NCBI RefSeq assembly: GCF_004348265.1
Contig: NZ_SMNT01000030.1
Coordinates: 1-53,247 of the forward strand
Direction: 5' to 3'
DNA from: Methylobacterium segetis
GTDB lineage: Bacteria; Pseudomonadota; Alphaproteobacteria; Rhizobiales; Beijerinckiaceae
DNA: 53,247 bases
Under the pieces are notes generated by a model that did no database searches, was not told the origin of the DNA, and saw only the letters and a program-made list of their open reading frames with translations. Each line of letters begins with the position of its first letter. Position 1 is the first letter of the stretch. Made by a program: the position numbers and the translations under genes. Shown in pieces: positions 1 through 8,254 of this stretch.

Positions 1-1
1 G

Positions 2-778
2 GGGGGCACGAGCCCGGGCAAGGGCGGCTCGACGCATCTCGGCCTGCCGGTGTTCGACACGGTGGCGGAGGCGCGGGAGGCGACGGGGGCTCAGGCGAGC
101 GTGGTCTACGTGCCGCCGCCGGGCGCGGCGGACGCGATCCTGGAGGCTGTGGCGGCGGAGGTCCCCCTGATCGTGTGCATCACGGAGGGGATCCCGGTGC
201 TCGACATGGTGCGGGTGAAGCGGGCGCTTCTCGGCTCGAAGTCGCGGCTTGTGGGTCCGAACTGCCCCGGGATCGTGACGGCGGGGGAGAGCAAGATCGG
301 GATCATGCCGGCCAACATCTTCCGGCCGGGCAGCGTGGGGATCGTGTCGCGGTCGGGCACGCTGACCTACGAGGCGGTGTTCCAGACGACGACGGCGGGT
401 CTGGGTCAGACGACGGCGGTCGGGATCGGGGGCGATCCGGTCAAGGGGACGGAGTTCATCGACGTTCTGGAGCTGTTTCTGGCGGATCCGAAGACGGAGT
501 CGATCGTGATGATCGGCGAGATCGGGGGCTCGGCGGAGGAGGAGGCGGCGCAGTTCCTGGTGGACGAGGCGCGTCGGGGCCGTCGCAAGCCGATGGTGGG
601 GTTCATCGCGGGCCGGACGGCGCCTCCGGGTCGGCGGATGGGTCATGCGGGGGCGATCATCTCGGGCGGCAAGGGGGGCGCGGAGGACAAGATCGCGGCG
701 ATGGAGGCGGCCGGCATCCGGGTCTCGCCCTCGCCCGCCCGCCTCGGATCAACACTCCTCGAACGCCTCAAAGGCTGA
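2..778 (+). CDS. sucD: Succinyl-CoA ligase, ADP-forming, alpha subunit (5'-truncated by window edge)
   Basis: Alpha subunit of succinyl-CoA synthetase, which interconverts succinyl-CoA and succinate with ATP or GTP formation in the citric acid cycle. The frame is open from base 2 and about 258 codons are present; the family is about 295 residues, so roughly the first 35-40 are outside the window. Visible marks are the CoA-binding loop [19 protein letters not shown], the [10 protein letters not shown] stretch, [12 protein letters not shown] and the phospho-histidine motif [13 protein letters not shown] near the C-terminus. These match SucD rather than the malate-CoA ligase MtkB, which differs at several of these motifs. 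Glycine is often coded by GGG, whereas the genes downstream prefer GGC. The beta subunit gene would lie upstream, outside the window. A double hairpin follows the stop, so the transcript probably ends here. Confidence 0.95.
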   Translation, partial: GGTSPGKGGSTHLGLPVFDTVAEAREATGAQASVVYVPPPGAADAILEAVAAEVPLIVCITEGIPVLDMVRVKRALLGSKSRLVGPNCPGIVTAGESKIGIMPANIFRPGSVGIVSRSGTLTYEAVFQTTTAGLGQTTAVGIGGDPVKGTEFIDVLELFLADPKTESIVMIGEIGGSAEEEAAQFLVDEARRGRRKPMVGFIAGRTAPPGRRMGHAGAIISGGKGGAEDKIAAMEAAGIRVSPSPARLGSTLLERLKG

Positions 779-790
779 ACCACCCTCCGG

Positions 791-855
791 GGGCGGGACG
801 CGTCCCGCCCTCTCCGACGAAGACGGGGCGCCCGTCCGGAAACGGACGGGCGCCC
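791..855 (+). terminator. Double-hairpin terminator after sucD
   Basis: Two perfect inverted repeats follow the sucD stop: a 20-bp palindrome at 791-810 and a 13-bp stem with a GAAA loop at 826-855. Only a weak T-rich tail (TTCGTTC) follows. The pair probably ends sucD transcription. Confidence 0.7.
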
Positions 856-892
856 TTCGTTCAGGGGCCTTCCTCCCAACCCCGCTGGGGGC

Positions 893-1276
893 CGCGCCGG
901 CGCCCGTGCCGCCGATCGCGGCCGCGATGTAGAGGGTGGTCAGCGACTCGGCGTAGGAGTTCATCACCCAGGCGATGCCGCAGAGCAGGCCGCCGAACAG
1001 CGTGACGATGCGCGGGCCGTACTTGTCGACGAACCATCCCTCGATGGGGACGAGCCAGGTTTCGGTGACGACGAAGAGCGTAAAGGCGATCTGGATCGCG
1101 GCGCGATCCCAGCCGTGACGCTCCTGCATGGGGTTGACGAAGAAGGTCCGGCCGTACTGCATGTTCGCGATCATGCACATGCAGACGACGCCGAAGGCCA
1201 ATTGCAGCCATTGGCGTGAGCGTACGCGAGTAGGCTGGCGCCATGCGCGCGCCCCCGACCGGGGATGCGATCTCAT
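893..1276 (-). pseudogene. Oxalate/formate MFS antiporter, N-terminal remnant
   Basis: Read leftwards, this encodes only the first quarter of an OxlT-type transporter that exchanges oxalate for formate across the inner membrane. Recognisable segments are QLAFGVVCMCMIANMQYG, FFVNPMQERHGWDRAAIQ, FTLFVVTETWLVPIEGW and the MFS loop DKYGPRIVTLFGG, covering about three membrane helices. Similarity stops at AAIGGTGAGA. The frame then runs on into sequence antisense to the sucD terminator and sucD tail, so the remaining nine or so helices are missing. The assigned start is ATG at 1276, which lies 11 bp from a GntR-type box. The left boundary is approximate. It is inferred to be a deletion relic of an oxalate gene cluster; a short transcribed peptide cannot be excluded, but transport function is very unlikely. 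Confidence 0.82.
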
Positions 1277-1286
1277 GAATTGACAG

Positions 1287-1306
1287 ATTGTATCTGGTAT
1301 ACCAGA
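1287..1306. promoter_or_regulatory. GntR-type operator, copy 1 (between oxlT remnant and gntR)
   Basis: The box ATTGTATCTGGTATACCAGA contains the perfect 14-bp palindrome TCTGGTATACCAGA and fits the FadR-subfamily pattern TNGT-AT-ACNA. Related 20-bp boxes occur at 2378-2397 and 3408-3427. A TTGACA hexamer at 1280-1285 precedes it, and TGGTATACC resembles an extended -10 element. It lies between the divergent oxlT remnant and the regulator gene, as expected for autoregulation. Confidence 0.72.
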
Positions 1307-1473
1307 ATCTATTCCATGATCGGAGCCCGTGTCAGGCAGCACGATCGGGCAGAAACACGAGGAAGATCAGGGCAGAACACTAGGCGGTGTTCAGGCTTTG
1401 CAGTAGGTCTCGGCGCCCGTGCGTGGATTTCGCCGGCCTGCGGCGCGGAGCCGAAGAACGTTTGGGTGCGGTA

Positions 1474-2166
1474 ATGGTGAAAAGCGATCAGTTCAACATC
1501 ACGCCGATCGTCGCGAGCTCGAGCCTGCGGACGCTGGCGTACGAGGCGCTGAAGGCCGCCATCACCAACATGGACATCTACGGCCGCGCCGAGGAAGTCC
1601 GGCTCGACGAGCGCAAGCTATCCCAGGATCTCGGCGTCAGCCGCACGCCCGTGCGCGAGGCCCTGACGGTCCTTGAGCAGGAGGGCTTCGTGCGCTCCGA
1701 GGCGCGTCGCGGCGTCTTCGTCATCAAGAAGACGAAGAAGGAGATCGTGGGCATGATCCACGCCTGGGCCGCGCTCGAGAGCATGGCCGCGCGGCTCGCC
1801 TGCGAGCGCGCGACGGACGCCCAGCTGAAATCCCTGCGCGAGATGTTCCCGGAATTCTACGAGGGCCGGCCCTCGGAGCACATCGACGAGTATTCGGACG
1901 CCAATATCCGCTTCCACCAGAAGATCATCTCGCTGGGGCAGTGCGAGGTGATCGAGGACCTGTCGAGCAACCTGCTGATGCATGTGCGCGGCATCCGGAA
2001 CACGGCTCTGCGCCAGGGCGACCGGTCCGAGAAGTCGATCAAGGAGCACGTTCAGATCATCAAGGCGCTGGAGGCCCGCCAGAAGGAGGTCGCGGAGACC
2101 CTAGTGCGCGATCACGGCCTCGGCCTCGCCGCCCACGTCAACACCTACGGCGATTACCTCGAATAG
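1474..2166 (+). CDS. GntR/FadR-family transcriptional regulator
   Basis: A 230-residue regulator with an N-terminal winged helix-turn-helix (about residues 15-85; recognition region LSQDLGVSRTPVREALTVLE and wing GFVRSEARRGVFVI), followed by an FCD ligand-binding domain with the usual acidic/histidine positions (DANIRFHQKI, then KEHVQIIKALEARQ). ATG at 1474 is chosen because homologous sequence begins there; the frame is open further upstream but without family character. The gene is flanked by three copies of a GTATAC-centred box and sits between an oxalate antiporter relic and the formate dehydrogenase operon. It is therefore inferred to sense a C1/C2 acid such as oxalate, formate or a CoA derivative and to control fdh1. 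The ligand is unknown. A strong hairpin follows the stop. Confidence 0.9.
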   Translation: MVKSDQFNITPIVASSSLRTLAYEALKAAITNMDIYGRAEEVRLDERKLSQDLGVSRTPVREALTVLEQEGFVRSEARRGVFVIKKTKKEIVGMIHAWAALESMAARLACERATDAQLKSLREMFPEFYEGRPSEHIDEYSDANIRFHQKIISLGQCEVIEDLSSNLLMHVRGIRNTALRQGDRSEKSIKEHVQIIKALEARQKEVAETLVRDHGLGLAAHVNTYGDYLE

Positions 2167-2213
2167 CGGCTGCGACGGGGCGCGAGCCCCTGACCCTTCC
2201 CGCGACCGAGCGA

Positions 2214-2243
2214 GGGGGCCGCCGAGTTCGATCGGCGGCCCCC
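2214..2243 (+). terminator. Hairpin terminator after gntR
   Basis: A perfect 12-bp stem (GGGGGCCGCCGA with its complement) around a 6-nt loop lies 47 bp after the gntR stop. No long T-run follows. Confidence 0.7.
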
Positions 2244-2377
2244 TCTCCGTTTCGGCCCGCGCACGCTTGGAGGCAGGCAAGCGGAGGCGTGTGCCGGGTG
2301 CGGAGCACCCGATGGCAGGCGCGACGCCCCTCGAACAGAGCTCCCGGCAGATTTCGAGGGCACGGGCGCATGTCAGG

Positions 2378-2397
2378 CTGGTATCTGGTATACAAAG
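2378..2397. promoter_or_regulatory. GntR-type operator, copy 2
   Basis: CTGGTATCTGGTATACAAAG shares the 13-mer GTATCTGGTATAC with copy 1 and fits TNGT-AT-ACNA. TGGTATACA within it also resembles an extended -10 promoter element reading rightwards. An intrinsic terminator lies about 50-70 bp further on. The 2167-2596 interval holds only this box and the two terminators; I see no gene in it. Confidence 0.65.
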
Positions 2398-2441
2398 CTG
2401 GTATGCACCTCGGGTCCTTCCTGAGACATGGGACTACCTTC

Positions 2442-2470
2442 AGCGCGCTCTCGGCAGGGAGCGCGTTTTT
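2442..2470 (+). terminator. Intrinsic terminator with T5 tail upstream of the 104-aa ORF
   Basis: A 7-bp stem (CGCGCTC with GAGCGCG, positions 2444-2450 and 2459-2465) is followed directly by TTTTT. No coding gene ends just before it. It would end a short transcript starting at the box at 2378-2397, or act as an attenuator for the ORF at 2597. Confidence 0.65.
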
Positions 2471-2596
2471 CTTGTTCCCTCGCGCCCCACGGGCAGTCTC
2501 CTCCCTCCGATCCGGGGCGTTGCGGAAACGAGAAGCATCCTCTCGACGTTGAGCGCTGCGGGCCGTTCGATCTCGGCGCGGCGGAGACGGATCAGG

Positions 2597-2911
2597 ATGA
2601 GCGATCACCGAAGTCACGAGGCGCTGGCCGATGCCGTCGCGGCGGCCTATGCCGAGGGGACGCGCCCTCCGCTCACCCCCGACCTCATCGGACAGGTCCG
2701 CACGGCCGTTCTGTCGGATGGCCTCGCGGGGTGCGATCCGGAGGACCCCACCTGCATCGACCGGATCAATCGGGCCCTCGATGCCTTCGAGGTAGCCCTT
2801 GAGGCGGTTGCCGGGCCGCGCCTCGTCGCGTTCGACCTGCGAACCGGGGCCGCCCGGATGGAGGCTCGTTCGGAGGCGGGTCGCCCCTTGCGGTCATTCG
2901 GGGGGCAGTAG
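2597..2911 (+). CDS. Hypothetical protein, 104 aa
   Basis: Unrecognised small soluble protein that begins MSDHRSHEALADAVAAAYAE. It has an Asp/Leu-rich helical middle with two cysteines (GCDPEDPTC, residues 45-53) and a basic C-terminus. No signal peptide or membrane segment is visible. The start is the ATG preceded by GGAG-like sequence; the open frame extends upstream across the terminator at 2442-2470 without conserved features. It lies between the GntR regulator and fdh1B on the same strand, so it may belong to the same regulon, but no function can be read from its sequence. Confidence 0.6.
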   Translation: MSDHRSHEALADAVAAAYAEGTRPPLTPDLIGQVRTAVLSDGLAGCDPEDPTCIDRINRALDAFEVALEAVAGPRLVAFDLRTGAARMEARSEAGRPLRSFGGQ

Positions 2912-3407
2912 CCCCTCGCCGGGGCGTCGGCAGGCCTTCGTCTCCCACCCGCGGATGGGTATGCGCGCGAGAGGGGTCAGGCATGCCTTTGCCGCGAGGC
3001 TAAGGTCCGCAGTCAGGTCTCCGACCCCGTTCAGGCGGTGTTTCTGACGGTGCGTACCGACCGGCAATAAATTTCCTGTCCCGCATTTTCGCAGCTTCGA
3101 CCCGTTCCAAAGCCCGATTTTGAGGCAGGCACGGCGGGATCGACCGCATTTCTGCATCATTGTGCAAGAAATGTCGCATCGCAAAAGGAAATATTTCTGG
3201 TCGCAAGGATTGACGCACTCCCCACAGGAGAAGGTCAGGGACAGCCGCCGACCGCCAAAGCTTAAGTCTTGGAAACTTCTCGCCCTCTGAATCGCATGCT
3301 ATGCCCCTCGCGGCATAGTGGGACGCAGGCATCGCGATGGACCTCCGCTCGCGGCGCCGGACACCGACTTGCCTCGTCCTGACGCGCCGCAACGGTCTGC
3401 AGCGACC
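2912..3407. other. Long leader region upstream of fdh1, with an AT-richer core
   Basis: About 500 bp without a convincing gene. Bases 3060-3230 are clearly less GC-rich than the surroundings and hold a 10-bp palindrome GAAATATTTC at 3188-3197 and a TTGACG hexamer at about 3209. This is where a promoter and further regulator sites for the formate dehydrogenase operon would be expected. No poly-T terminator and no recognised riboswitch were seen. Confidence 0.5.
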
Positions 3408-3427
3408 CTTGTATTTTGTATGCCAGA
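3408..3427. promoter_or_regulatory. GntR-type operator, copy 3, adjacent to fdh1B start
   Basis: CTTGTATTTTGTATGCCAGA matches copy 1 at 16 of 20 positions and keeps the two GTAT units spaced 7 bp apart. It ends 15 bp before the fdh1B ATG, so a bound regulator would block the start region or act as a roadblock to transcription from upstream. Confidence 0.68.
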
Positions 3428-3442
3428 GGCTAGAGTGGCGGG

Positions 3443-5161
3443 ATGAACCAGCACGATAACTCCCGCGTCCAGCGGTTCGATCACCCCGGCCTCGGTCGCG
3501 AGCGTGCGAGGCCCGTGCCGAAGGGACGCCAGGTCGATCCCAGCGCCAAGGTCGAGATCGAGGCGCTGCTCGGCGACCGCTCGCGCCAGCGGGATCTCCT
3601 GATCGAGCACCTGCACCTGATCCAGGACACCTACGGCCAGATCAGCGCCGCCCATCTCGCGGCGCTCGCCGACGAGATGCGGCTCGCCTTCGCCGAGGTG
3701 TTCGAGACCGCGACCTTCTACGCGCATTTCGACGTGATCCGGGACGGCGAGGCCTCGATCCCCTCCCTCACCGTGCGCGTCTGCGACAGCATCACCTGCG
3801 CGATGCACGGCTCCGAGGACCTGCTCTCGGCGCTCCAGGCGGAGCTCGGCTCCGAGGTGCGGGTCGTGCGGGCGCCCTGCGTGGGCCTCTGCGACCATGC
3901 TCCCGCGGTCGAGGTCGGCCACAACTTCCTGCACCGGGCGGACGTGGCGAGCGTCAAGGCCGCGGTCGAGGCGCGCGATACCCACGCCCATATCCCGGCC
4001 TACGTCGATTACGACGCCTACCGGGCGGGCGGCGGCTACAAGACCCTGGAGCGCCTGCGCTCGGGCGAACTCGGCGTGGAGGACGTGCTCAAGGTCCTCG
4101 ACGACGGGGCCCTGCGCGGGCTCGGGGGCGCCGGCTTCCCGACGGGCCGCAAGTGGCGCTCGGTGCGCGGCGAGCCCGGACCCCGCCTGATGGCGATCAA
4201 CGGCGACGAGGGCGAGCCCGGCACCTTCAAGGACCAGCTCTACCTCAACACCGATCCCCACCGCTTCCTCGAGGGCACCCTGATCGGCGCGCACGTCGTC
4301 GAGGCCGAGGACGTCTACCTCTACATCCGCGACGAGTATCCGATCGCCCGCGAGATCCTCGCCCGCGAGATCGCCAAGCTCCCGGCCGGCGGCCCCCGCC
4401 TGCACCTGCGCCGCGGCGCGGGCGCCTATATCTGCGGCGAGGAATCGTCGCTGATCGAGTCGCTCGAAGGCAAGCGCGGTCTGCCGCGGCACAAGCCGCC
4501 CTTCCCGTTCCAGGTCGGCCTGTTCGGGCGCCCCACCCTCATCAACAACGTCGAGACCGTGTTCTGGGTGCGCGACCTGATCGAGCGCGGGGCCGAGTGG
4601 TGGAAGAGCCACGGCCGCAACGGCTCGGCGGGCCTGCGCTCCTACTCGGTCTCGGGTCGGGTGAGGGAGCCGGGCGTCAAGCTCGCCCCCGCCGGCATCA
4701 CCGTGCAGGAGTTGATCGACGAGTTCTGCGGCGGCATGGCCGACGGGCACAGCTTCGCGGCCTACCTCCCGGGCGGCGCCTCGGGCGGCATCCTGCCGGC
4801 CTCGATGGGCGACATTCCCCTCGATTTCGGCAAGCTCGAGAAATACGGCTGCTTCATCGGCTCGGCCGCCGTCGTCATCCTGTCGGACAAGGACGACGTC
4901 CAGGGCGCGGCCCTCAACCTGATGCGCTTCTTCGAGGACGAGTCCTGCGGCCAGTGCACCCCCTGCCGGGCGGGCACCCAGAAGGCCCGGATGCTGATGG
5001 AGAACGGCATCTGGGACACCGAGCTCCTCGGCGAGCTGTCGCAATGCATGCGGGACGCCTCGATCTGCGGCCTCGGCCAAGCGGCCTCGAATCCGCTGAC
5101 GAGCGTTATCAAGTTCTTCCCCGACCTGTTCCCCACTCCGCGCCCGATGGCGGCGGAGTAG
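3443..5161 (+). CDS. fdh1B: NAD-dependent formate dehydrogenase, beta subunit (NuoE/NuoF fusion)
   Basis: Electron-transfer subunit of the soluble formate dehydrogenase. It passes electrons from the alpha subunit through iron-sulfur centres to FMN and NAD+. The 572 residues comprise an N-terminal NuoE-like thioredoxin fold with a [2Fe-2S] site (Cys114, Cys119, Cys146, Cys150) and a NuoF-like domain with GGAGFPTGRKW, GDEGEPGTFKD and GAGAYICGEESS for FMN/NADH. The C-terminal [4Fe-4S] site has CGQCTPC (Cys502, 505, 508) and a fourth cysteine near 542. Length and domain fusion match methylotroph Fdh1 beta rather than respiratory complex I, where these are separate genes. The alpha gene follows after a 118-bp gap on the same strand. 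A GntR-type box sits immediately upstream. Confidence 0.95.
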   Translation: MNQHDNSRVQRFDHPGLGRERARPVPKGRQVDPSAKVEIEALLGDRSRQRDLLIEHLHLIQDTYGQISAAHLAALADEMRLAFAEVFETATFYAHFDVIRDGEASIPSLTVRVCDSITCAMHGSEDLLSALQAELGSEVRVVRAPCVGLCDHAPAVEVGHNFLHRADVASVKAAVEARDTHAHIPAYVDYDAYRAGGGYKTLERLRSGELGVEDVLKVLDDGALRGLGGAGFPTGRKWRSVRGEPGPRLMAINGDEGEPGTFKDQLYLNTDPHRFLEGTLIGAHVVEAEDVYLYIRDEYPIAREILAREIAKLPAGGPRLHLRRGAGAYICGEESSLIESLEGKRGLPRHKPPFPFQVGLFGRPTLINNVETVFWVRDLIERGAEWWKSHGRNGSAGLRSYSVSGRVREPGVKLAPAGITVQELIDEFCGGMADGHSFAAYLPGGASGGILPASMGDIPLDFGKLEKYGCFIGSAAVVILSDKDDVQGAALNLMRFFEDESCGQCTPCRAGTQKARMLMENGIWDTELLGELSQCMRDASICGLGQAASNPLTSVIKFFPDLFPTPRPMAAE

Positions 5162-5279
5162 GCGGGAGCCCGGCCGGGTACGCGCGAAGCCAGGGCCGCC
5201 GCCTCCGGCGGCCCCCACGAGAACGAGCCGCCGGTGCGTGCCCTCTCAAGGGCAGCCCAGCGGGCGGGAGCGGAACCTG

Positions 5280-8249
5280 ATGAGCAGCGGCACCCAGAAC
5301 AGCAACCCGAGCGGCACAGACCCCCTCGTGAAGGGCCCGACCGGCCCGCAGGACGCGGGCGGCCAGGGCTCCGGCACGACGGCGCAGGGCGGCTCCTACT
5401 CGCAGGGGCAGAAATCCGGCGGCCAGCAGGGCCCGGCCCCGAGCGGCACGCTCGGCCTGAGGAACATCCCGGCCGGCATTCCCGGCGTGGTGTTCGAGTT
5501 CGACGGGCAACAGATCGAGGCGCGGCCCGGCGAGACGATCTGGCAGGTGGCCCAGCGCCTCGGCACGCACATCCCCCATCTCTGCCACAAGCCTGATCCC
5601 GGCTACCGGCCGGACGGCAATTGCCGCGCCTGCATGGTCGAGATCGAGGGCGAGCGCGTCCTCGCCGCGTCCTGCAAGCGCGTGCCCGGCGTCGGCATGA
5701 AGGTGAAGTCGCAGAGCGACCGGGCCGTGAAGGCCCGCGCCATGGTGATGGAGCTTCTCGTCGCCGACCAGCCGGCCCGCGAGACCTCGCACGACCCGGA
5801 TTCGCATTTCTGGCACCAGGCCGACCACGTCGAGATCAGCGAGAGCCGCTTCCCGGCGGTGGAGCGCTGGCAGCCCGACGTCAGCCACCCGGCGATGAGC
5901 GTCAATCTCGACGCCTGCATCCAGTGCAACCTCTGCGTCCGCGCTTGCCGCGAGGTCCAGGTTAACGACGTGATCGGCATGGCCTACCGCGCGGCCGACG
6001 CCAAGGTCGTGTTCGACTTCGACGACCCGATGGGCCAGTCGACCTGCGTCGCCTGCGGCGAGTGCGTGCAGGCCTGCCCGACCGGTGCCCTGATGCCCGC
6101 GGCCTATCTCGACGCGAACCAGACCCGCACGGTCTATCCGGACCGCGAGGTCGATTCCCTCTGCCCGTATTGCGGCGTCGGCTGCCAGGTCTCCTACAAG
6201 GTCAAGGACGAGAAGATCGTCTACGCGGAGGGCCGCGACGGTCCGGCCAACCGCAACCGGCTCTGCGTGAAGGGCCGCTTCGGCTTCGACTACATCCACC
6301 ACCCCCACCGCCTGACGAAGCCGCTGATCCGCCTCGACGGCGTCGCCAAGGACGCGAACGATCAGGTCGATCCGGCCAATCCCTGGACGCATTTCCGTGA
6401 GGCGACCTGGGAGGAGGCCCTGGAGCGCGCGGCCGGCGGCCTCAGGGGCATCCGCGACCAGCACGGCCCGAAGGCCCTCGCCGGCTTCGGCTCGGCCAAG
6501 GGCTCGAACGAGGAGGCCTACCTCTTCCAGAAGCTCGTGCGCCTCGGCTTCGGCTCGAACAATGTCGACCATTGCACGCGCCTCTGCCACGCCTCGTCGG
6601 TGGCCGCGCTCATGGAGGGGCTGAACTCGGGTGCGGTCTCGGCGCCGTTCTCGGCCGCCCTCGACGCCGAGGTCATCGTGATCATCGGCGCGAACCCGAC
6701 CGTGAACCACCCGGTCGCCGCGACCTTCATCAAGAACGCGGTCAAGGAGCGCGGCGCCAAGCTCATCATCATGGACCCGCGCCGTCAGGTCCTGTCGCGC
6801 CACGCCCACAAGCACCTCGCCTTCAAGCCGGGCTCGGACGTGGCGATGCTCAACGCGATGCTGAACGTCATCGTGGAGGAAGGCCTCTACGACGAGCAGT
6901 ACATCGCCGGGTACACGGAGAACTTCGACGCGCTGAAGGAGCGCATCCACGAGTTCACCCCGGAGAAGATGGCGCCCGTCTGCGGCATCGACGCCGAGAC
7001 CCTGCGGGAGACGGCCCGTCTCTACGCGCGCTCCCGCGCCTCGATCATCTTCTGGGGCATGGGCGTCAGCCAGCACGTCCACGGCACGGACAATGCCCGC
7101 TGCCTGATCGCGCTCGCGCTGACGACCGGCCAGATCGGCCGCCCCGGCACCGGCCTCCACCCGCTGCGCGGGCAGAACAACGTGCAGGGCGCATCCGACG
7201 CCGGCCTGATCCCGATGGTCTACCCGGATTATCAATCCGTCGAGAAGGCGGCGGTCCGCGAGCTGTTCGAGAACTTCTGGGGCCAGTCCCTCGACCGCAA
7301 GGCCGGGCTCACGGTCGTCGAGATCATGCGGGCGATCCATGCCGGCGAGATCCGCGGCATGTATGTCGAGGGCGAGAACCCGGCGATGTCGGACCCCGAC
7401 CTCAACCATGCCCGGCACGCGCTCGCGATGCTCGACCACCTCGTGGTGCAGGACCTGTTCCTGACCGAGACCGCCTTTCACGCCGACGTGGTGCTCCCGG
7501 CCTCGGCCTTCGCCGAGAAGGCGGGCAGCTTCACCAACACCGACCGCCGCGTGCAGATCGCCCGGCCGGTGGTGCCGCCGCCCGGTGATGCGCGCCAGGA
7601 TTGGTGGATCATCCAGGAGGTCGCCAACCGGATGGGCCTGTCCTGGACCTACAAGAGCCCCGCCGACGTGTTCAACGAGATGGCGCAGGTGATGCCGTCC
7701 TTGAACAACATCACCTGGGAGCGCCTGGAGCGCGAGGGTGCGGTGACCTACCCCGTCGACGCGCCCGACAAGCCCGGCAACGAGATCATCTTCTACGCCG
7801 GCTTCCCGACCGAGAGCGGGCGGGCCAAGATCGTGCCTGCCAACATCGTGCCGCCGGACGAGGTGCCCGACACCGAGTTCCCGATGGTGCTCTCCACGGG
7901 CCGCGTGCTGGAGCACTGGCACACGGGCTCGATGACCCGCCGCGCGGGCGTCCTCGACGCCCTGGAGCCCGAGGCGGTCGCCTTCATGGCGCCGCGCGAG
8001 CTGCACAAGCACGGCCTCACCCCGGGCGACACGATGCGCCTCGAGACCCGCCGCGGCGCCGTGCACGTGAAGGTCCGCTCCGACCGCGACGTGCCGGACG
8101 GGTTCATCTTCATGCCCTTCTGCTACGCGGAGGCGGCCGCCAACCTGCTGACGAACCCGGCCCTGGACCCGATGGGCAAGATCCCGGAGTTCAAGTTCTG
8201 CGCGGCCCGGATCGGACCGGCCGTGCCGGTGCAGATCGCGGCGGAGTAG
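5280..8249 (+). CDS. fdh1A: NAD-dependent formate dehydrogenase, catalytic alpha subunit (W/Mo)
   Basis: Catalytic subunit that oxidises formate to CO2 at a tungsten or molybdenum bis-MGD centre in the cytoplasm, the last dissimilatory step of methylotrophy and oxalate use. Starting at ATG 5280 gives 989 residues; an upstream in-frame ATG at 5238 is less likely because GGGAGCGG precedes 5280. Order: Gly/Ser/Gln-rich leader (about 1-60), [2Fe-2S] ferredoxin domain (HLCHKPDPGYRPDGNCRACM, about 100-118), two [4Fe-4S] motifs (CIQCNLCVRAC about 213; CVACGECVQAC about 256), an N-terminal cluster site CPYCGVGC (about 295), then the MGD domains. Cys436-His437 in CTRLCHAS correspond to the metal-ligand (Sec/Cys)-His pair; there is no selenocysteine. 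A perfect 30-nt palindrome follows the stop. Confidence 0.95.
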   Translation: MSSGTQNSNPSGTDPLVKGPTGPQDAGGQGSGTTAQGGSYSQGQKSGGQQGPAPSGTLGLRNIPAGIPGVVFEFDGQQIEARPGETIWQVAQRLGTHIPHLCHKPDPGYRPDGNCRACMVEIEGERVLAASCKRVPGVGMKVKSQSDRAVKARAMVMELLVADQPARETSHDPDSHFWHQADHVEISESRFPAVERWQPDVSHPAMSVNLDACIQCNLCVRACREVQVNDVIGMAYRAADAKVVFDFDDPMGQSTCVACGECVQACPTGALMPAAYLDANQTRTVYPDREVDSLCPYCGVGCQVSYKVKDEKIVYAEGRDGPANRNRLCVKGRFGFDYIHHPHRLTKPLIRLDGVAKDANDQVDPANPWTHFREATWEEALERAAGGLRGIRDQHGPKALAGFGSAKGSNEEAYLFQKLVRLGFGSNNVDHCTRLCHASSVAALMEGLNSGAVSAPFSAALDAEVIVIIGANPTVNHPVAATFIKNAVKERGAKLIIMDPRRQVLSRHAHKHLAFKPGSDVAMLNAMLNVIVEEGLYDEQYIAGYTENFDALKERIHEFTPEKMAPVCGIDAETLRETARLYARSRASIIFWGMGVSQHVHGTDNARCLIALALTTGQIGRPGTGLHPLRGQNNVQGASDAGLIPMVYPDYQSVEKAAVRELFENFWGQSLDRKAGLTVVEIMRAIHAGEIRGMYVEGENPAMSDPDLNHARHALAMLDHLVVQDLFLTETAFHADVVLPASAFAEKAGSFTNTDRRVQIARPVVPPPGDARQDWWIIQEVANRMGLSWTYKSPADVFNEMAQVMPSLNNITWERLEREGAVTYPVDAPDKPGNEIIFYAGFPTESGRAKIVPANIVPPDEVPDTEFPMVLSTGRVLEHWHTGSMTRRAGVLDALEPEAVAFMAPRELHKHGLTPGDTMRLETRRGAVHVKVRSDRDVPDGFIFMPFCYAEAAANLLTNPALDPMGKIPEFKFCAARIGPAVPVQIAAE

Positions 8250-8254
8250 CAATC

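Noticed and set aside
2..778. Malate-CoA ligase (mtkB) of the serine cycle as identity for the first gene
   Set aside because: The motifs [24 protein letters not shown] and [17 protein letters not shown] are SucD-type; MtkB differs at these positions.
3443..8249. Complex I-type NuoEFG subunits
   Set aside because: NuoE and NuoF are fused, and the catalytic subunit has the full formate dehydrogenase MGD domain with the Cys-His metal pair, as in soluble NAD-dependent formate dehydrogenases.
5109..8252. Very long open frame (over 1000 codons) antisense to fdh1A
   Set aside because: It is a shadow of GC-rich codon bias. The sense strand codes a full formate dehydrogenase with all cofactor motifs, and the antisense product is Arg/His/Gly/Val-rich without any domain.
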